Part shown: positions 14,601 through 18,238 of the stretch, in pieces
Layout: each line of letters opens with the position of its first letter
Numbering within the stretch: position 1 is the first letter of the stretch
Origin: Pseudobdellovibrionaceae bacterium
GTDB taxonomy: Bacteria > Bdellovibrionota > Bdellovibrionia > Bdellovibrionales > UBA1609
Assembly: GCA_026712605.1 (NCBI GenBank)
Contig: JAPORL010000040.1
Coordinates: forward strand, 1-18,238
Length of the DNA stretch: 18,238 nt
Direction: 5' to 3'
Program-made: the position numbers and the translations under genes
The notes under the pieces: model-generated
Told to the model about the DNA's origin: nothing
Databases searched by the model: none
Seen by the model: only the letters and a program-made list of their open reading frames with translations

Positions 14601-14714
14601 ATGAAAGTAAGAGCTTCTGTTAAAAAGATTTGTAAAGATTGTCGTGTGATTCAACGAAAAGGCTCTCTTCGTGTAATATGTAAGAACCCAAATCATAAGC
14701 AAAGGCAAGGCTAA
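14601..14714 (+). CDS. rpmJ: 50S ribosomal protein L36
   Basis: A 37-residue protein, [14 protein letters not shown]... to ...HKQRQG, the smallest ribosomal protein. It is the zinc-ribbon form with Cys11, Cys14, Cys27 and His32. It is complete despite its small size. AAGGA at 14590-14594 is 6 bases before the ATG. rpsM follows after 25 bases. In many bacteria infA lies directly upstream of this gene; here the upstream region is non-coding. Confidence 0.95.
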   Translation: MKVRASVKKICKDCRVIQRKGSLRVICKNPNHKQRQG

Positions 14715-14739
14715 TAATTACTCATAGAGGTTTTAAAAT

Positions 14740-15114
14740 ATGGCTCGTATAGCAGGTGTAGATTTACCAAAAAATAAAAGATTAAGGGTTGCCTTAACAA
14801 AAATTTATGGAATTGGTCCAAAAATTTCTCATGATATTTGTAAGTCAGCTGGTTTTAAAGAATCGCTCAGAGTCCATGAGCTCAATGATGATGACATTGT
14901 GAATCTTCGTTCTGTGATTGAAAAAAATTATAAAGTAGAAGGGGATAAAAGGAGAGAAAAGGCCATGTCCATAAAACGCCTTATGGACTTATCCTGTTAT
15001 CGTGGTATTCGTCATAGAAAGGGGCTTCCTGTCAGAGGTCAAAGCACAAGACAAAACGCAAGAACAAGAAAAGGTCCAAAAAAAACAGTAGCTAATAAAA
15101 AGAAAGCGGTTTAA
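14740..15114 (+). CDS. rpsM: 30S ribosomal protein S13
   Basis: S13 lies in the small-subunit head and forms intersubunit bridges with L5 and 23S rRNA. The 124 residues start [15 protein letters not shown] and include the helix-two-turn-helix region ([13 protein letters not shown], about residues 18-30). The C-terminal [27 protein letters not shown] region (about 87-113) contacts P-site tRNA. AGAGG precedes the ATG. Confidence 0.97.
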   Translation: MARIAGVDLPKNKRLRVALTKIYGIGPKISHDICKSAGFKESLRVHELNDDDIVNLRSVIEKNYKVEGDKRREKAMSIKRLMDLSCYRGIRHRKGLPVRGQSTRQNARTRKGPKKTVANKKKAV

Positions 15115-15146
15115 TTCTTATTTTATAAGATTTTTTAGAGGAAAAA

Positions 15147-15545
15147 ATGGCAGAAGAAGTTAAAAAGAAAAAAAGGATTAAGAAAAAGATAAAAAAAAAT
15201 GTTCCAACAGGGCATTGTCATATAAACTCTGGTTTTGGAAATACTATGATTTCTTTCACGGATCCGGCTGGAGCTGTCATTTGTTGGTCTTCTTCTGGTT
15301 TATTGGGTTTTAAAGGGAGCCGTAAAGGAACTCCTTTTGTTGCTCAGTCCGTTGCAGAAGATGCGGGTAAAAAAGCAATGGAGCATGGAGTAAAAAGTGT
15401 AGAGGTTTATATTAAAGGACCTGGAGCTGGAAGAGAAATGGCAGTTAGAGCTTTAGCTCAAATTGGCTTAAAAGTAACTTTATTACAAGATGTAACCCCT
15501 CTTCCTCATAATGGCTGTCGTCCGCCAAAAAAAAGAAGAGTTTAA
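15147..15545 (+). CDS. rpsK: 30S ribosomal protein S11
   Basis: S11 sits on the platform of the small subunit near the E-site mRNA. The 132 residues have a lysine-rich start, then [28 protein letters not shown] (about residues 22-49), [25 protein letters not shown], and the closing [22 protein letters not shown] lies 9 bases before the ATG. Only 21 bases separate it from rpoA, so rpsD (S4), commonly between them, is missing. Confidence 0.97.
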   Translation: MAEEVKKKKRIKKKIKKNVPTGHCHINSGFGNTMISFTDPAGAVICWSSSGLLGFKGSRKGTPFVAQSVAEDAGKKAMEHGVKSVEVYIKGPGAGREMAVRALAQIGLKVTLLQDVTPLPHNGCRPPKKRRV

Positions 15546-15566
15546 TAATAAAAATAGGAGAAAAAA

Positions 15567-16784
15567 ATGACACAAGTAGAGTTGCCAAAACATTATTATA
15601 GATATTGGAAAGATCTTATTAGACCTAAAGGTTTTGAAGTAGATAAAGACAGTTTAAGTTCTAGTTATGGCAAATTTTATATTAGACCTTTAGAAAGGGG
15701 TTTTGGATTAACATTAGGAAATTCAATTCGCCGAGTCTTGTTAAGCTCCATGATGGGTTCTGCAATCAGCGCAGTTAAATTCAAAGGAGTTTTACATGAG
15801 TTCTCAACAATTGAAGGGGTTTTAGAAGATGTAACAGATATTATTTTAAATTTAAAAAATGTTCGTTTTCATCAAGAAGATGAAGAAAATAAAGAAATAC
15901 GAATTTCCAAAAAAGGTCCCGGCAAAGTTACAGCTGAAGATATACAGCTTTGTGCTGGAATAGAAGTTCTTAATCCTTCAGCTCATATAGCCACTTTAAG
16001 TCATGAAGGAGAGTTGGAGGTGGATATTATTGTGTCTTTTGATAGAGGTTATGTTCAAGCAAAAAATAGACCTAAAAATCTTCCTGTTGGTTTTATTCCT
16101 ATTGATTCCGTTCATAGCCCTGTCCGTCGAGTGAATTATACTGTGAATAACGCTAGTGTAGGTAAAAGAACAGACTATGATTCTCTTGTTTTAGAAGTTT
16201 GGACAGATGCTTCTTTAAAACCAGAAGAAGCTGTGCCCTTAGGTTATAAAATTTTAAAAGAGCAACTACAAGTTTTTATGAATTTTAATGAAAACATAGA
16301 GCCAGCTCCTCAAACAAAAGTAGAAAAGAATAAATTTATCAATGATAATTTATTTCGTCCCGCTGATGATTTAGAGCTTTCGGTTCGTAGCGCTAACTGT
16401 TTAAAAAATGCAAGGATTAGATATATAGGAGATTTAGTGATTAAAACAGAACAAGAAATGTTAAGAACAAAAAACTTTGGTCGCAAATCCCTTAATGAAA
16501 TAAAAGAAGTTTTAAAAACGATGGATTTAAGTTTAGGTATGGAAGTTCAAGGTTGGCCTCCAAAATCACTTTATCAAAAGGAATTTCAAAAAAACTTACA
16601 GCAAAAGTCAGCAGAACAAGAAGTAGTTAGCTCAGAAAGAGAACAAGATTTTAATTCTAATCAAGAAGACAGCGGTATGCCTGAAGATAGGTCTCATACA
16701 AGTCATAGCGATGAAAATAGGAACGAAAATTTTAAAGATCAAGATATGAAAGATGATGATTCAGATAATAAAGACGATTTATGA
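15567..16784 (+). CDS. rpoA: RNA polymerase alpha subunit with acidic C-terminal tail
   Basis: RpoA dimerises to nucleate RNA polymerase and its C-terminal domain binds UP elements and activators. The N-terminal domain (about 1-240) shows [21 protein letters not shown] (41-61), [21 protein letters not shown] (77-97) and SPVRRVNY. The C-terminal domain (about 262-325) contains [14 protein letters not shown], and [14 protein letters not shown]. At 405 residues it exceeds the usual 320-345. The surplus is a tail from about residue 336, rich in Q, E, S, N and D and ending [10 protein letters not shown], probably disordered. AGGAGA precedes the ATG. The end overlaps rplQ by 4 bases. Confidence 0.96.
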   Translation: MTQVELPKHYYRYWKDLIRPKGFEVDKDSLSSSYGKFYIRPLERGFGLTLGNSIRRVLLSSMMGSAISAVKFKGVLHEFSTIEGVLEDVTDIILNLKNVRFHQEDEENKEIRISKKGPGKVTAEDIQLCAGIEVLNPSAHIATLSHEGELEVDIIVSFDRGYVQAKNRPKNLPVGFIPIDSVHSPVRRVNYTVNNASVGKRTDYDSLVLEVWTDASLKPEEAVPLGYKILKEQLQVFMNFNENIEPAPQTKVEKNKFINDNLFRPADDLELSVRSANCLKNARIRYIGDLVIKTEQEMLRTKNFGRKSLNEIKEVLKTMDLSLGMEVQGWPPKSLYQKEFQKNLQQKSAEQEVVSSEREQDFNSNQEDSGMPEDRSHTSHSDENRNENFKDQDMKDDDSDNKDDL

Positions 16785-17290
16785 AACACCGAAAGATAAA
16801 AACTAGTACATTTGGTCTTAAATATGGACCTCGTAAAGCCTTACTAAAAGGGCTTGTGAATCATTTAGTGGAGAAAGAGCGTATTAAAACAACTCTTACT
16901 AAGGCTAAGAATATAAGACCTCTTGTAGAAAAAGCAGTTACATTAGGTCGTAAAAATTCTTTACATGCTTTTCGCTTGCTTTTTTCAAAATACTCTAACA
17001 AGAAAACAGTTAGTAAAATTATAAATGATTTATCTAAAAGATTTAAAGATCGTCCAGGAGGCTATACTAGAATCATTAAGTTGGGTTATCGTAAAGGAGA
17101 TCAAGCTCAAAAAGCTTTAATAGAATTTATAGATTATAAGTTTTCTCCTAAACCGACAAAAGAAGAGAAAGAAAAATATAAAGCTTCTAAAGAGTTCCAA
17201 TCCTATCGTCGCTTGCAGTCTAAAAAGAAGAAAAGACATAAAAAAACTCTCAACCAAATTCAATTACAATCTCGTAGAAAAAATCGTTAA
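16781..17290 (+). CDS. rplQ: 50S ribosomal protein L17 with basic C-terminal extension
   Basis: L17 lies near the exit tunnel on the solvent side. The core (residues 1 to about 118) has [25 protein letters not shown] at the start, [25 protein letters not shown], and [20 protein letters not shown] near residues 91-110. About 50 further residues, strongly basic (KKKKRHKKT), extend the protein to 169 against about 120 in most bacteria. It overlaps rpoA by 4 bases (ATGA), so translation is likely coupled. Confidence 0.95.
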   Translation: MKHRKIKTSTFGLKYGPRKALLKGLVNHLVEKERIKTTLTKAKNIRPLVEKAVTLGRKNSLHAFRLLFSKYSNKKTVSKIINDLSKRFKDRPGGYTRIIKLGYRKGDQAQKALIEFIDYKFSPKPTKEEKEKYKASKEFQSYRRLQSKKKKRHKKTLNQIQLQSRRKNR

Positions 17291-17303
17291 GCTGTTTGCT
17301 TTA

Positions 17304-18002
17304 ATGCAATATAAAAAGTCAGTTATATTATTAGTAAGTGTTATTTTATTAACAGTTTCTTTTATTATATTTATATATAAAAACCCTGAGTTTTTTAAGG
17401 CTTTAAATCAAATTTTAAAAAATGATCATCTTGAAAGTATGAATAGCTTTCTTGATAACGAAAATCAAAAAAAAGCTCAAATTTTAAATCAAACAAACCT
17501 ACTAAGCCCCTGCCGAACTGTTTCTCAAAATTCTGTTGTTAAGCCTAAATTAAACAGAGCTCAAAAACTTAATCGCTTGATGGATGTATCTATAGATTGG
17601 TCTTTTAAAAATCTAAGTGGAGAATTAATTGATTTATATTGCTTAAGAGATCAAAAAAGAATTGTTATTAATTTTTGGGCTACTTGGTGTCCACCTTGTA
17701 TTAAAGAGTTGTCCTCTTTATCTCAGTTAGCAAAAGAAAATAAGGATAAAATTTTTGTTGTTGCTATCAGTACAGAAGATAAAATAAAGGTTCAAAATTT
17801 TTTAAAGCAATCTTTTTCTGATTTAGATTCTCTGTTTAAAATTGCTGTTGTCAGTGAGGAAGAAAAACTAGCTTACTTTCCAGAAGATAATCTTCCAGTC
17901 ACCTATATCTTTAATACGAAAGGGTTTTTGGAGTTTAAAGTAGTAGGAGATAAGAATTGGTCAGATAAAAATATTGTTCAATCTATTTTAAAGTTGGATT
18001 AA
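17304..18002 (+). CDS. TlpA/ResA-like membrane-anchored thioredoxin-fold protein
   Basis: Probably an extracytoplasmic thiol-disulfide oxidoreductase that reduces disulfides, for example in cytochrome c maturation or periplasmic redox balance. Residues 6-24 form one transmembrane segment after a lysine pair, with no lipobox. A variable linker (about 25-95) follows. The thioredoxin domain has WCPPC at 128-132 (Cys129, Cys132) within INFWATWCPPC, a TEDK insertion typical of the TlpA branch, and the cis-proline in NLPVTYIF (Pro198). Two extra cysteines, Cys70 and Cys113, lie before the active site. It begins 13 bases after rplQ with no Shine-Dalgarno, so it may be read from the same transcript. 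The family is clear, the exact partner is unknown. Confidence 0.88.
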   Translation: MQYKKSVILLVSVILLTVSFIIFIYKNPEFFKALNQILKNDHLESMNSFLDNENQKKAQILNQTNLLSPCRTVSQNSVVKPKLNRAQKLNRLMDVSIDWSFKNLSGELIDLYCLRDQKRIVINFWATWCPPCIKELSSLSQLAKENKDKIFVVAISTEDKIKVQNFLKQSFSDLDSLFKIAVVSEEEKLAYFPEDNLPVTYIFNTKGFLEFKVVGDKNWSDKNIVQSILKLD

Positions 18003-18004
18003 AG

Positions 18005-18067
18005 TTGATTCCTTTATTAGCCTATTTAATATTTTTATTAGTTGGGATTACATATCTAATTTTTTAA
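18005..18067 (+). CDS. Possible 20-residue hydrophobic peptide (TTG start)
   Basis: Two bases after the stop of the TlpA-like gene, a TTG opens 20 codons encoding an almost entirely hydrophobic helix (MIPLLAYLIFLLVGITYLIF), then TAA. GGA lies about 8 bases upstream. It could be a single-span membrane microprotein, a decayed gene start, or a chance hydrophobic frame in AT-rich DNA, which is quite likely. Confidence 0.2.
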   Translation: MIPLLAYLIFLLVGITYLIF

Positions 18068-18098
18068 AGTTTTTATATCTTCCTAAAGGCAATAAAAG

Positions 18099-18179
18099 AT
18101 TTCAAAATTTCAGACATGCTTTTTGCTACAAAACGACTTGCAATCTCTATATGTTTAAATCCGAATCCCATTTTGAAAT
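18099..18179 (+). repeat. Palindromic core-and-arms repeat, copy D (short, different arms)
   Basis: Arms ATTTCAAAAT (18099-18108) and ATTTTGAAAT (18170-18179) are perfect 10-base inverted repeats, unrelated to the arms of copies A, B and C. The core (18109-18169) is a clear forward copy: CAGACATGC, then CGACTTGCA, then TTTAAATCCGAATC. Fewer than 100 bases separate it from the end of the TlpA-like gene. Confidence 0.8.
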
Positions 18180-18184
18180 TTGAG

Positions 18185-18238
18185 TGAAAAGCTTGTAAGA
18201 TACAAAGCTAAAAACTTTGGACATGCGTTTTGCCACAA
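18185..18238 (+). repeat. Palindromic core-and-arms repeat, copy C (cut by window end)
   Basis: The left arm TGAAAAGCTTGTAAGATACA... differs from copy A at a single base over 31, and is followed by the first part of the forward core (TTTGGACATGCGTTTTGCCACAA) before the window ends. It follows copy D after 5 bases in the same orientation. Confidence 0.85.

Overview
This window is an AT-rich bacterial chromosome segment dominated by a merged S10-spc-alpha ribosomal protein cluster on the + strand. The proteins are bacterial-type. The RpoA N-terminus (a [10 protein letters not shown]...YGKF pattern), the secY-adk order and several lipid-anchor-free exported proteins fit a Gram-negative of deltaproteobacterial or Bdellovibrionota type, but this taxonomic call is an inference and only moderately secure. 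The low GC, loosened operon and pseudogene would suit a host-associated or genome-reducing lineage.

Layout. Bases 1-336 (minus strand) hold the 5' part of an exported formylglycine-generating-enzyme-like (SUMF1-type) gene cut by the window edge. Bases 337-998 form a divergent, very AT-rich spacer with a candidate promoter for the ribosomal operon. From 999 to 9520 the order is rpsJ-rplC-rplD-rplW-rplB-rpsS-rplV-rpsC-rplP-rpmC-rpsQ-rplN-rplE-rpsH-rplF-rplR-rpsE-rplO, followed by secY (9527-10840). Adk (11140-11793) and a tryptophanase (12295-13659) come next, separated by repeat-rich spacers. A frameshifted exported coiled-coil gene lies on the minus strand (13689-14181), then a second palindromic element. 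From 14601 the alpha-type block resumes: rpmJ-rpsM-rpsK-rpoA-rplQ-tlpA-like. The window ends in two more repeat copies.

Two things stand out. First, genes usually present in this cluster are missing at exactly readable junctions: rplX (L24) and rpsN (S14) beside rplE, rpmD (L30) between rpsE and rplO, infA before rpmJ, and rpsD (S4) between rpsK and rpoA. Second, the spacers around adk and after the tlpA-like gene hold an unfamiliar repeat family. It has a core of about 60 bp that is shared by all copies, flanked by arms that are always inverted repeats of each other but are not the same sequence from copy to copy. One copy carries the core in the opposite orientation relative to a shared flanking hairpin. 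This is the best candidate here for an undescribed element.

Functionally, the ribosomal proteins, SecY and the RNA polymerase alpha subunit form the usual translation/secretion/transcription housekeeping unit. Adk and tryptophanase each seem to have their own promoter very close to the start codon and no Shine-Dalgarno sequence. Tryptophanase and the coiled-coil gene look like insertions that split the spc and alpha parts of the cluster.
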